Shown here in pieces: positions 7,925 to 15,781 of a stretch of 64,000 bases of DNA. Position 1 is the stretch's first letter, and every line of letters starts with the position of its first letter. This stretch comes from a virus, in the IMG/VR virus record IMGVR_UViG_3300031787_000029, positions 47,084-111,083 of that record. One strand, given 5' to 3'. The notes beneath the pieces were generated by a model. It searched no databases. It had not been told where the DNA came from and was given only the letters and a program-made list of their open reading frames with translations. A program made the translations under genes and the position numbers.

Positions 7925-7994
7925 CAGTCTGTTGGCTGTCCACTAACCACGCCGAAGGGGCTCAGATCTTGGTATCTTAGCCATGTTGAGACAC
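7921..7994 (+). promoter_or_regulatory. Hairpin-promoter module
   Basis: GACAG/CTGTC inverted repeat at 7923-7940, CGCCGA at 7950-7955, a 17-base spacer, then TATCTT at 7973-7978 followed by AGCCATGTTGAGA. Drives the operon starting at 8046. Confidence 0.65.
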
Positions 7995-8045
7995 GGATGT
8001 GGTCTTGACGCAACACAAACCCCTTTCAAGTAACTTCAAGACAAC

Positions 8046-8429
8046 ATGGCGACTCGTTCTCGCATTGGTGTTCAACTCAAGAATGGCTCTGTCCTTTCTG
8101 TGTATTGTCACTGGGATGGCTATCCGGAGTGGAATGGTAAGAAACTGAAAGAATACTTCAACACTCGGCAGAAAGCTGCGGAATTGGTTGATGGTGGAGA
8201 CATCAGTGCTCTGTGGACTGATAAAGATTGGGATGGTAAAGAACAAGAGTTCGGTACTCTTTACTACGAAGGTCGTGGTGATGTAGACACTGAACCCAAT
8301 TTGAGTGAATCTTTCCAAGACTTTATCAAGTCCGTGAATGATTCTTGGGCGGATTATGCTTACCTCTTTGCCGATGGTGAGTGGAAGTGTTATACTCCTA
8401 AAGGTAATGAAGAAAAAATCCCTGCCTGA
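8046..8429 (+). CDS. Conserved phage protein, 'MATRSRIG' type
   Basis: 127 residues. The opening MATRSRIGVQLKNGSVLSVY followed by HWDGYPEWNG is characteristic of a protein conserved in many phages of cyanobacteria and other bacteria. I know no established function. An acidic aromatic C-terminal half follows (WADYAYLFADGEWKCYTP). First gene after the module at 7921. Confidence 0.8.
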   Translation: MATRSRIGVQLKNGSVLSVYCHWDGYPEWNGKKLKEYFNTRQKAAELVDGGDISALWTDKDWDGKEQEFGTLYYEGRGDVDTEPNLSESFQDFIKSVNDSWADYAYLFADGEWKCYTPKGNEEKIPA

Positions 8430-8430
8430 T

Positions 8431-8568
8431 ATGGAAAACCTCATTCAAGTGAAGTATTACTTCAAGGAACATCCCAACACTACTCTCTCGGTGTTCCTTA
8501 AGACTAAAGAACAAGTTGAGGCTTTCAAGGCTAAACATCCCGACTATGTTTATGTGGAGGCTAAATGA
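8431..8568 (+). CDS. Hypothetical small protein
   Basis: 45 residues from ATG 8431, one base after the previous stop. A compact beta-alpha-beta pattern (LSVFLKTKEQVEAFKAKHPD). ATGA overlap with the next gene. Confidence 0.6.
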   Translation: MENLIQVKYYFKEHPNTTLSVFLKTKEQVEAFKAKHPDYVYVEAK

Positions 8569-8705
8569 TTTACGTTGTTGAACTTTATGTTGGCGGCACT
8601 GTCTTCAAAGAAGAAGTGATTGCTACTAATCCTAAAGATGCCCGCGAAACTGCTCTTGCTCGTAATCCCAAAGCAAAAGTTGTTGGTGTTAACGTTAAAT
8701 TCTGA
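8565..8705 (+). CDS. Hypothetical small protein
   Basis: 46 residues. Pattern YVVELYVGG, a basic helix (PKDARETALARNP), then VVGVNVKF. It resembles in layout the small proteins at 20396 and 27319, perhaps a common mini-fold. Confidence 0.6.
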   Translation: MIYVVELYVGGTVFKEEVIATNPKDARETALARNPKAKVVGVNVKF

Positions 8706-8713
8706 AAATTATT

Positions 8714-9121
8714 ATGACTAAACAAAACGGATTTATTGACCCTGCTGTTGCTGCTATTGCTGTCGGTGTGGTTGTGATTGGTGGTCTCATCTTCATTGGT
8801 GGCCCACAATATAATGTGTGGCAACAATCTCTTGCTGGTAAGGCGGAACTGCAGAAAGCAGAATACACACGTCAGGTTGCTGTTCTTGAAGCACAAGCAA
8901 AGAAAGATAGTGCTCAACAACTTGCTGATGCTGAAATCATTCGTGCTACTGGTGTTGCTAAAGCAAACCAAATCATCGGTGATAGTCTGAAAGATAACCG
9001 TGAGTATCTTCAGTACCTGTATATCACTGGTATTGAAGATGGTGCCAAGAATGGTAACGTGACCATCTATGTTCCCACCGAAGGTGGTATGCCAGTTCCT
9101 ACTCTTCAAATGAATAAGTGA
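8714..9121 (+). CDS. SPFH/band-7-like membrane protein
   Basis: 135 residues. Residues about 10-30 form one transmembrane segment (AVAAIAVGVVVIGGLIFIGG). A charged helix follows (EYTRQVAVLEAQAKKDSAQQ), then NQIIGDSLKDNREYLQYLYI and a final NVTIYVPTEGG. The second half resembles the C-terminal helix and tail of prohibitin/SPFH proteins, but the SPFH beta domain itself is missing. It may oligomerise at the host membrane. Overlaps the secreted-protein gene downstream. Confidence 0.65.
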   Translation: MTKQNGFIDPAVAAIAVGVVVIGGLIFIGGPQYNVWQQSLAGKAELQKAEYTRQVAVLEAQAKKDSAQQLADAEIIRATGVAKANQIIGDSLKDNREYLQYLYITGIEDGAKNGNVTIYVPTEGGMPVPTLQMNK

Positions 9122-9507
9122 TGAAACATCTGTTGATTCTTGTGTCTCTGTTGGTAACTTCTCCTGCATTTGCACAAACAAAAGAAGTCACTAAACAGAA
9201 AGTATATCGTCCTTTTACATACGAAACTGCATGTGCATTGGAAACTCCTCAAGAGTTTCAAGTAGATACATGTAAAGTTGTGGAAACTAGGGAGTCTACT
9301 GGTGCTCTTCGCACTCGTAATATCTTCTCTAATCGTTTCCGTCTTACCATCAAATCTCGTTTTGATAAAGAAAAGGGATTTGTAACTTGGGATTCTCACA
9401 ATAAGTTTGAGTACAAGTTTGAATATAAAGTTGGTGGTGTAGATGGCCTTGGTGCCTGGTCTTATGTAATGCCAGGATTCTTACTTGAGAATGTCTCATG
9501 GGACTGA
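9121..9507 (+). CDS. Predicted secreted protein with signal peptide
   Basis: 128 residues. ATG 9121 overlaps the previous TGA. A typical signal peptide (KHLLILVSLLVTSPAFAQ) predicts cleavage after AFA. The mature part has two Cys (ACALETPQEF and DTCKV) that could form a disulfide in the periplasm. Followed by a separate promoter, so probably last in its operon. No family recognised. Confidence 0.7.
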   Translation: MKHLLILVSLLVTSPAFAQTKEVTKQKVYRPFTYETACALETPQEFQVDTCKVVETRESTGALRTRNIFSNRFRLTIKSRFDKEKGFVTWDSHNKFEYKFEYKVGGVDGLGAWSYVMPGFLLENVSWD

Positions 9508-9531
9508 TAAGGATCTTTGATCAATCAGCCC

Positions 9532-9560
9532 TTGACTTTCTTCCGTTTTTTTCTTATTGT
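9532..9560 (+). promoter_or_regulatory. Sigma-70-type promoter
   Basis: TTGACT (9532-9537), 17-base spacer, TATTGT (9555-9560), 24 bases upstream of ATG 9584. Confidence 0.55.
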
Positions 9561-9583
9561 ACTTTTGTTCAACTGATTCACAC

Positions 9584-9730
9584 ATGAACGACGATTTCAA
9601 TTTTGATTCCTTTGATGAAGGTGATCTCTATGAATCCTTGATGGAATCTAATCCAGAAGATTGGCTTCCTGATGCTGGTATCCGAGAAGAGTTTGATTCT
9701 GAAACTCTTGCCCTTCTACGGAACTTTTAG
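9584..9730 (+). CDS. Small highly acidic protein
   Basis: 48 residues, very rich in Asp and Glu (NDDFNFDSFDEGDLYESLME). Preceded by its own promoter. Small acidic phage proteins may mimic DNA or bind host regulators, but nothing here proves that. Confidence 0.6.
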   Translation: MNDDFNFDSFDEGDLYESLMESNPEDWLPDAGIREEFDSETLALLRNF

Positions 9731-9736
9731 TATAAT
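9708..9736 (+). promoter_or_regulatory. Sigma-70-type promoter
   Basis: TTGCCC (9708-9713), 17-base spacer, TATAAT (9731-9736), overlapping the end of the acidic-protein gene and 25 bases upstream of ATG 9762. Confidence 0.5.
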
Positions 9737-9761
9737 AAAATGGGTAAGTAGGTGAGTGTTA

Positions 9762-10268
9762 ATGAAGGTTGTTGAAAGACACCGATACGAAAACGGAGAA
9801 ATCTTTGAGACTAGATCTCTGAGGTTTCTCCCTTTTTATTACTCGGAAGAGATTGCTGAATCTCTGATGAAGATCATTCGTAATCAACTTACACCTGACT
9901 TGCTGACTAAAAAGTATCGCAAGGAGAATGAAACAAACCCAATGTACGGGCATTGTTATCATTCAACTCAAGCCCTATTTTATCTCATGGAACCTCACGA
10001 TTTGATTCCAATGAGTGGAATAGATTACAGAGGTGATACACACTGGTGGTTGTATGATGACCGAGGAGTTATCTATGACACAACCGCAGATCAGTATTAC
10101 TCTGTGGGACAAGTTCCCCCACATGCTGTTGGAAAGAAAACAGCTTGGTATGGTTGGAAACAACGACCACACCAAAGATCTCTCACTTTAATCATGAGAG
10201 TTCTTGATGCTTGTAACATTGAGTATTGTTACGAAACCATCAAACCTCAGACGGGGGGCTTGACATAG
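9762..10268 (+). CDS. Conserved phage protein with possible Cys/His/Asp triad
   Basis: 168 residues. ATG 9762 is preferred to the in-frame GTG at 9756. Cys65 (GHCYHSTQALFYL), His94 (DTHWWLYDD) and Asp106/Asp110 (YDTTADQYY) occur in the order of papain-like or transglutaminase-like folds. I have seen this Cys-His-Asp layout in other phage hypothetical proteins. Enzymatic activity is inferred only. The 3' end carries the promoter of the next gene. Confidence 0.6.
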   Translation: MKVVERHRYENGEIFETRSLRFLPFYYSEEIAESLMKIIRNQLTPDLLTKKYRKENETNPMYGHCYHSTQALFYLMEPHDLIPMSGIDYRGDTHWWLYDDRGVIYDTTADQYYSVGQVPPHAVGKKTAWYGWKQRPHQRSLTLIMRVLDACNIEYCYETIKPQTGGLT

Positions 10269-10288
10269 TTCTTTGTCTGATCTATACT
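10260..10288 (+). promoter_or_regulatory. Strong sigma-70-type promoter
   Basis: TTGACA (10260-10265), 17-base spacer, TATACT (10283-10288). Drives the DUF262-HNH gene, leaving a leader of about 60 bases. Confidence 0.7.
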
Positions 10289-10354
10289 CAAAACATCAAA
10301 GACACGGACACAATCCCAACTCTTAATTGAGACGGTCAAAACTCCAAGTCCTAG

Positions 10355-11758
10355 ATGCAAACCTTACAAACAAAAACCATGAAAACTAACACCAAAACGT
10401 ACACTCTGACTGTATCTCAACTGGCTTCTCTACAAAAGGACACCAAGATTTATCTTGATGAAGCCTTCCAGTCCAATACACGTTGGAATACTGCAATGAA
10501 TCAAGCATACATTAAGTCTGTGCTTGAAGGTAAAGCAATTACCCCCATTACTTTAGGTAAAATCTCTGATCTTTTGAGTTCTATTGAACTTCATTATGGT
10601 CCTACTCATTCTGACTATCAATTTTTTAGGGATCTTCTAGATCAAGATTTCATCTATATCACGATTGATGGAAATAATCGTGATAACTGCATCTGCAAGT
10701 TCCTGAACAATGAGTTTCCCCTCTCTGAAGGGAAATACTATATTGAACACAATAACATTGTGTACTTTGAAGCGACTAAGAACAACAAGTATTTCAAAGA
10801 TCTAGATGCAGAAGTTCGCAACTACATTGAGAACATTTCTCTGAACACTCTTGTAGTTTTGCAATCTGATCGTAAGGGTCTTGCTGAACTGTTCAGTAAC
10901 ATTAATGAGGGTCTTCCCCTTAATAATCAAGAGAAACGCAACGCTACTCCTTGTCGTTTCGGTGCTCTTGTTAGGAATCTTGTTCAAAGTCACTTGAATG
11001 GATTTTCTATGTTGTATAGTTCTAAGAACATCAATCGTCGTTATCCCGATGAATTGGTTGTGACAATTTCCACAATCGTTGCTCATGGGATAAAGAATCT
11101 GGATAAGAATACTCTAGATGCTGCTTATGGTGATTCTACGGTTGAGGTTATTTCTTTCAACAAAACCGCAACTATTGTTGAACAACTTTCTAAGATTGTT
11201 GTCAACTATGGTGCTGCTGGATTTGATGTTGGTGGTAAGAAAAACTCTAACCTGATTGACTTTGCAATGTTGTTGAACTATCTCAACAATAACTCGATTG
11301 TCATCGAAGATTACGAAGCTTTCTACAACTGGTTCACTGAAAGTCAGGGAGAACGAATTGAAGATCCTACCATTCTCTACTATGGTAAAAAGGGTAATAA
11401 TCCTCGTAGTTATGCTGGTCTTCTCCGTGGATCTTCTTCCAATTTCCTTCAAATCCGACTCAGTAAGTTGGTTGATTCCATCTCTTCTACACCAGACAAC
11501 GTTCTGACCTTCCGTGACAAAGATCGCAAGTATGATCCTAAGATTCGATTCTCTCTTTGGAAATCTCAGGGTGGGCGATGTGCATTGACTGGTGAACCTA
11601 TTGATGCACGTCACATCTACGATGGATCTGTGACTCATATCGACCATAAAGATCCTTGGTCGAAAGGTGGACAAACTACAGTTGAAAATGCACAACTGGT
11701 ATTTGCAAATGCAAATCTCCGTAAAGGTGCTCAACTCGTAGAAGTTCCCTCTCTTTGA
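10355..11758 (+). CDS. DUF262-HNH endonuclease-like protein
   Basis: 467 residues (ATG 10379 is an alternative start). The N-terminal part has the DUF262 signature DGNNRDN (105-111), corresponding to the DGQQR motif of ParB-like NTP-using domains, and further on INEGLPLNNQEKRN. The C-terminus is an HNH nuclease: Cys409, HIDHKD from His428, Asn445 and NLRKG from Asn454. DUF262 fused to HNH or DUF1524 is the plan of GmrSD-type modification-dependent nucleases and related defence proteins. Here it lies in a phage with a strong promoter, just upstream of a helicase. It may act on host or rival phage DNA; target unknown. Confidence 0.8.
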   Translation: MQTLQTKTMKTNTKTYTLTVSQLASLQKDTKIYLDEAFQSNTRWNTAMNQAYIKSVLEGKAITPITLGKISDLLSSIELHYGPTHSDYQFFRDLLDQDFIYITIDGNNRDNCICKFLNNEFPLSEGKYYIEHNNIVYFEATKNNKYFKDLDAEVRNYIENISLNTLVVLQSDRKGLAELFSNINEGLPLNNQEKRNATPCRFGALVRNLVQSHLNGFSMLYSSKNINRRYPDELVVTISTIVAHGIKNLDKNTLDAAYGDSTVEVISFNKTATIVEQLSKIVVNYGAAGFDVGGKKNSNLIDFAMLLNYLNNNSIVIEDYEAFYNWFTESQGERIEDPTILYYGKKGNNPRSYAGLLRGSSSNFLQIRLSKLVDSISSTPDNVLTFRDKDRKYDPKIRFSLWKSQGGRCALTGEPIDARHIYDGSVTHIDHKDPWSKGGQTTVENAQLVFANANLRKGAQLVEVPSL

Positions 11759-11792
11759 GAACTTATCTAATCCATAAGGATCTCTGATCAAT

Positions 11793-11841
11793 GGCCCTCT
11801 TGCCCCGCAACGGGTAAGAGGGTATTCTAGCTATGTTGAAA
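11793..11841 (+). promoter_or_regulatory. Hairpin-promoter module (helicase operon)
   Basis: An 11-bp stem (11795-11805 with 11812-11822, one G-T pair) is followed directly by TATTCT (11823-11828) and AGCTATGTTGA. TTGCCC lies 17 bases upstream of the -10. The hairpin arms therefore overlap the promoter. Confidence 0.6.
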
Positions 11842-11850
11842 CGCAATTCA

Positions 11851-11991
11851 ATGAATCTCCGACCACACCAAGAACGTGCAGTTGAGGTAATGCAACTGCA
11901 TAAAAAGGGTCAAATCATTGTTCCCACTGGTGGTGGTAAAACAATGAAGATGATCAAAGACGCAATGATTCAATTCCAGGAACAGAAATGA
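11851..11991 (+). CDS. SF2 helicase, N-terminal fragment with Walker A
   Basis: 46 residues from ATG 11851; an in-frame ATG at 11833 belongs to the promoter leader. It starts LRPHQERAVEVM, the Q-tip-like entry of SF2 helicases, and holds motif I VPTGGGKT. The frame stops at TGA 11989-11991, and the rest of the helicase continues in the -1 frame from ATG 11988. Either two subunits assemble or a frameshift joins them. Confidence 0.7.
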   Translation: MNLRPHQERAVEVMQLHKKGQIIVPTGGGKTMKMIKDAMIQFQEQK

Positions 11992-13097
11992 TCGAAATGC
12001 AATCACAAACTGAAAAAACGATTGTTGTTGTTGCTCCTCGTATTCTTCTCGCAGAACAACTTTGTTCCGAGTTTCTGGAGTTTATCACCAACGCAAGTGT
12101 GATGCACGTTCACAGTGGTGAAACTCATCACTTTTCGACTACCAAACCCCAAGAGATTTCTAACTGGTGGGTGAATACTCGTGGTCACAAACTAATCTTC
12201 ACCACTTACAACTCTCTGGAGAGGTTGCAACAATCTCGCATCAAGGTTGACACCATTTACTTTGACGAAGCTCACAACTCCGTCAAACGCAACTTCTTCC
12301 CTGCAACTGAATACTTCAGTCAGGAAGCTGACCGTTGTTACTTCTTCACTGCGACTCCCAAACATTCACTCGCAGTTGGTAAGCCTGGGATGAATGATGT
12401 AGAAGTTTATGGCCAAGTCATTTGTAATGTTCCTGCACCTGAACTTGTCGAAGGTGGTTACATCCTGCCTCCGAAAGTTATCGCAAAACAACTTCCGATG
12501 GTAAAGTCTGGTAAGATTCCTGCAGATCGTGACTGTGAGAATCTGATTGAGACTCTGGATGAATGTGGTAAGGGTAAAGTGTTGATCTGTGCGAAAGCTA
12601 CCAAACAGATCTCTGCACTGATGTCTGAGACTGACTTCATTCAACAACTGCAAGATCGCGGATTCTCTTACCTCTACATCACCGCAAAGACTGGTGCAAT
12701 TATTGATGGTAAGAAGGTGAATCGTGAGGTGTTCTTTGATACTCTCTCTGCATGGGGTAAGGATGACTCTAAGAAGTTCGTTGTTCTCCACCACTCCATC
12801 CTTTCTGAGGGTATCAATGTGTCAGGTCTGGAAGGTGTCATCTTTATGCGTTCGATGGACTACATTGGTATCTCCCAAACCATCGGCCGTGTGATTCGGA
12901 TGCACCATGATGATGCAGCTCGCATCCATAGTGGTGAACTTGTCCCTGGTGATGTTGACAACTATACCAAATCTTTCGGTCTAGTTGTTGTTCCTGTCTT
13001 CAACAAAGTTGGGATCTCTACTCACCAGAAGATCCAAGCTGTGGTGGATACGATCTTCCAAAAAGGAATGCCCGCTATTTCTGTCGTAAAACGATGA
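11988..13097 (+). CDS. SF2 helicase, main part (DEAH)
   Basis: 369 residues. Motif Ia APRILLAEQ (16-24), motif II DEAH (93-96), motif III TAT (121-123), then the second RecA-like domain with LSEGINVSGLEG and motif VI QTIGRVIR (about 296-303). Motif I is absent because it lies in the preceding 46-residue gene. Related helicases occur in phages and in restriction-type systems. It follows the DUF262-HNH gene and overlaps the next gene, suggesting a joint function in DNA processing. Confidence 0.8.
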   Translation: MIEMQSQTEKTIVVVAPRILLAEQLCSEFLEFITNASVMHVHSGETHHFSTTKPQEISNWWVNTRGHKLIFTTYNSLERLQQSRIKVDTIYFDEAHNSVKRNFFPATEYFSQEADRCYFFTATPKHSLAVGKPGMNDVEVYGQVICNVPAPELVEGGYILPPKVIAKQLPMVKSGKIPADRDCENLIETLDECGKGKVLICAKATKQISALMSETDFIQQLQDRGFSYLYITAKTGAIIDGKKVNREVFFDTLSAWGKDDSKKFVVLHHSILSEGINVSGLEGVIFMRSMDYIGISQTIGRVIRMHHDDAARIHSGELVPGDVDNYTKSFGLVVVPVFNKVGISTHQKIQAVVDTIFQKGMPAISVVKR

Positions 13098-13648
13098 TGG
13101 AAAAGTGGGAAGTCTACGCTGAAGGCACCTTCAACAATATGAGGGCCAATGCACACAACTGGGAACGATCTTTCGATGACAAACGAAAGATCTCCCGTGA
13201 TTTTTACTACGGGGTTTTTGATGCAGGAAATCCCAACCCTACGAACCTGATCAGTGAACAAGCTTTGGAGAATCAACTCTCCAAACAATACAGGCTAAAT
13301 ACTCTGGATCACTACCACTCTCCACAATTTGTTGGTCGAATGATTATGGAGAATCGAGACAAATATCTAGAGGATTATGAAGAGTTCAAGAAGATCTTTC
13401 TGGTCTGCACACAACAAATTGTTGTGACCAAAAAGGAGAATGAATCTCTGTCATTCTTGACTGCACCTGACAAAGAAGATTATAAGGTTCTTGTACCTAC
13501 CAATCTCAAGTACAACCATCTTGGTATCAGATTGTATCAGAGACAAGAGGGTAAAACTAGGTGGAAAAACTCCGATCCAATTGATTCCAACATTCTGGAG
13601 ATTCCTGAAGATCTGTTAGAATATGAGAAAAAGTATCTAGTAACGTAA
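13094..13648 (+). CDS. Hypothetical protein in the helicase operon
   Basis: 184 residues; the start overlaps the helicase stop (ATGATG). Mixed charged protein with an aromatic segment (RDFYYGVFDAGNPNP) and a helical middle (YLEDYEEFKKIFLV). No family recognised. Its coupling to the helicase suggests a partner role, which is inference. Confidence 0.7.
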   Translation: MMEKWEVYAEGTFNNMRANAHNWERSFDDKRKISRDFYYGVFDAGNPNPTNLISEQALENQLSKQYRLNTLDHYHSPQFVGRMIMENRDKYLEDYEEFKKIFLVCTQQIVVTKKENESLSFLTAPDKEDYKVLVPTNLKYNHLGIRLYQRQEGKTRWKNSDPIDSNILEIPEDLLEYEKKYLVT

Positions 13649-14088
13649 TGAACTACAAGTTTATACCAGATAAGTACCAACTATGTAAAAATGTAACTTG
13701 GGAAGATGTAATCAATAAAATGGATGTGGAGATCTACAATCAATCACACAAATTGATTGTAGACTATGGAATCGCTCCAACAATTATCTTACATGAAGAC
13801 TATTATCCAGGATCTATTTCATCTGCATTTAACGAAGTCCAGCAAGATCTAAATATTGAAGTTCTTCACATTTATACTTCTCTTGGTAGAAATGCCAAGA
13901 CTTTTGGTAGACATTGTGATACAATGGATGTAGTAATTGTTCAATCCATAGGGAGAATCTATTACGATTTTGATTGTGGATCTAGGGTAGAACTTAATCC
14001 AGGAGATGCACTCCACATTCCGAAAGGAATCTATCATAACCCCATTGTTTTTGAACCTAGAGTTACCCTGAGCTTTTCTTGGACATGA
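13648..14088 (+). CDS. Cupin/JmjC-like Fe(II) oxygenase
   Basis: 146 residues. Shows His89-Cys90-Asp91 (HxD) in FGRHCDTMDVVIVQ, a PGDALHIPKGIYH segment with the distal His130, and Arg138 near the end. This is the metal-binding plan of cupin/JmjC 2-oxoglutarate oxygenases. Overlaps both neighbours by one or four bases; the next gene is another predicted oxygenase. Substrate unknown. Confidence 0.7.
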   Translation: MNYKFIPDKYQLCKNVTWEDVINKMDVEIYNQSHKLIVDYGIAPTIILHEDYYPGSISSAFNEVQQDLNIEVLHIYTSLGRNAKTFGRHCDTMDVVIVQSIGRIYYDFDCGSRVELNPGDALHIPKGIYHNPIVFEPRVTLSFSWT

Positions 14089-14627
14089 CCGCAGACTATA
14101 ATGATTACATGTTTTATGCACCAATTTATCACTACGCAGTGAGAGATTGGAAGAATAAAAAAACTTCTTTGATGGAATTGTATAACAGGATTGATAGAAA
14201 CTTAGAAAGAAAAGATGATGACAGTGTGATTACAAATTATCATAAGGATTCACTTTCTATGATAGAAAGTATTTCCGAAATTTTTACTGATGAGATCAAT
14301 TTGTTTTGTGGTAAAGTTCAATCTCGATTCAAATTAGCCTGTGCATGGTTTGAATTGACTGATAAACATGCTTATCACTCAATGCACAATCATGGATGTA
14401 CGGGATACAGTTCGGTGTGTTACATCAAATACAATAGTGATGAACATAAACCCACACATTTTATGTCTCCTTTTCCAAACTTTTTAACTGGTCTTCAACT
14501 AACTTATACTCCAGAAGTTGATGAAGGCTCAATTATATTTTTTCCATCATATATCAGTCACTTTACTGAACCTAATTTGTCTGATGAGAATAGACTAATC
14601 GTATCTTTTAATCTACAATCAGTTTGA
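14085..14627 (+). CDS. Putative 2OG-Fe(II) oxygenase
   Basis: 180 residues from ATG 14085 (ATGA overlap); a TTG six bases earlier is less likely. His98-x2-HNH (98-103), VDEGSIIFFPSYISHF with distal His159, and Arg170 in NRLIVSFNL fit phage 2OG-Fe(II) oxygenases of the TIGR02466 type. Such proteins are common in cyanophages; substrates are unknown. Confidence 0.75.
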   Translation: MTADYNDYMFYAPIYHYAVRDWKNKKTSLMELYNRIDRNLERKDDDSVITNYHKDSLSMIESISEIFTDEINLFCGKVQSRFKLACAWFELTDKHAYHSMHNHGCTGYSSVCYIKYNSDEHKPTHFMSPFPNFLTGLQLTYTPEVDEGSIIFFPSYISHFTEPNLSDENRLIVSFNLQSV

Positions 14628-14628
14628 G

Positions 14629-15018
14629 ATGATGTACCCCAACACAAGTATTCTTGATCCCGACAATGGCCCTACTGGATTTACCACTCCAGACTTCCAA
14701 TTTGCTGCTATTCCATTTGGAAAAGAATACATGATCATTGCAGATGGCCAACAACTTGAAGTAGTCAAAACAAGACAACTTGCAGAGATTCGGCTTGAAC
14801 AATTAAAAAACTCGCATCGGACTCTGAAGAAGGGTACTAAGACCCCTGCACCACCAAAATCACAAAAAAAGGCGAAAACGTCTAGTGGCCGCAAGGGGTC
14901 TCAGGGACCAAAGCCAAAGGCCACCAAGGGTTCTACCAAGTCTCCTAAATCTAAGAGTGTGACAGTCAAGAAACCGTACACTCTTCATCCAAATCCATTG
15001 ATGGATGCACTACTCTAG
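14629..15018 (+). CDS. Protein with very basic Lys/Ser/Pro C-terminus
   Basis: 129 residues. The first 65 look folded; residues about 66-115 are a low-complexity basic tail (KKGTKTPAPPKSQKKAKTSS and similar), probably disordered and able to bind nucleic acid. Function unknown. Confidence 0.65.
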   Translation: MMYPNTSILDPDNGPTGFTTPDFQFAAIPFGKEYMIIADGQQLEVVKTRQLAEIRLEQLKNSHRTLKKGTKTPAPPKSQKKAKTSSGRKGSQGPKPKATKGSTKSPKSKSVTVKKPYTLHPNPLMDALL

Positions 15019-15033
15019 CTATAGTTCAGAAAA

Positions 15034-15285
15034 ATGTCTATCGAAGAAAAACTCTTATCTTTGGGATTTGCATACAATGCAAAGGGGAATGTTCTATCAA
15101 AACGTGTCTTACGAAAAAGTCAAATCCCCATAGGTTGTTTCTTCAAATCCTTAGAAACTGGTGTTGAGTTTTACTCTCAAAATCCAGAAGATGATACTAA
15201 GTGGGATCATCTTATTATGACAAGAGATTTTGAAGAAGTTCTACTTGACGAAACTGTTACTGCACAATCAATTCTTGAATTATGA
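15034..15285 (+). CDS. Hypothetical protein, 83 residues
   Basis: Starts after a short gap; overlaps the next gene by ATGA. Alternating beta-like pattern and an acidic C-terminus. No known family. Confidence 0.6.
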   Translation: MSIEEKLLSLGFAYNAKGNVLSKRVLRKSQIPIGCFFKSLETGVEFYSQNPEDDTKWDHLIMTRDFEEVLLDETVTAQSILEL

Positions 15286-15500
15286 CCACAAAAACTAAAA
15301 TGAAACGAGTTTGTGTTACTCCTCTCTCTAGTAAGGCTAAAAACCGATTCCATAACATTATGGATCAGTTTCATACCTGTACTGTTGAACAAGAGAAGAC
15401 TATTGATGGAGTTCCACATTTGTTTCTAGTTTCGATGAATGGTCAATACTGTTTCTGGGTTCCGAATAAAGGTAACGAACACTGGAAAGTTGAAAAGTGA
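15282..15500 (+). CDS. Hypothetical protein, 72 residues
   Basis: Basic N-terminus (TTKTKMKRVCVTPLSSKAKN), then a short domain ending in FWVPNKGNEHW. Overlaps the next gene by GTGA. Confidence 0.6.
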   Translation: MTTKTKMKRVCVTPLSSKAKNRFHNIMDQFHTCTVEQEKTIDGVPHLFLVSMNGQYCFWVPNKGNEHWKVEK

Positions 15501-15781
15501 CAGTCGAACTTTTTCATAAAGCTCCTAATGGTTATCATTATGAACAAGAAAAAGATTTCAAGAGAAATGTTACTGCTATCTGGTTACATCATCATAGGAA
15601 GTATGACTTTAATCTTGGAAAACCAGTTAAAACCATCTGGGGATTCTACAATACAAAAACCAGACAATTCCACGCACCAGTTAATAGTCAGACAGTGGGA
15701 AGTGTAGTTGAGATTGAAAATACTACCCCATATACGGCTATGCCTATCAAAATAACTCCACTTGAAGCTGCATTTGCATGA
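15497..15781 (+). CDS. Hypothetical protein, GTG start
   Basis: 94 residues from GTG 15497. Beta-rich pattern with YNTKTRQFHAPVNS and IWGFYN. Coupled at both ends. Unknown role. Confidence 0.6.
   Translation: MTVELFHKAPNGYHYEQEKDFKRNVTAIWLHHHRKYDFNLGKPVKTIWGFYNTKTRQFHAPVNSQTVGSVVEIENTTPYTAMPIKITPLEAAFA

Noticed and set aside
8585-9181. 198-codon frame on the - strand
   Set aside because: Antisense to the SPFH-like and neighbouring genes; composition follows the + strand codons.
11114-11791. 225-codon frame on the - strand
   Set aside because: Antisense to the DUF262-HNH gene whose motifs are clear; no coupled neighbours or promoter.
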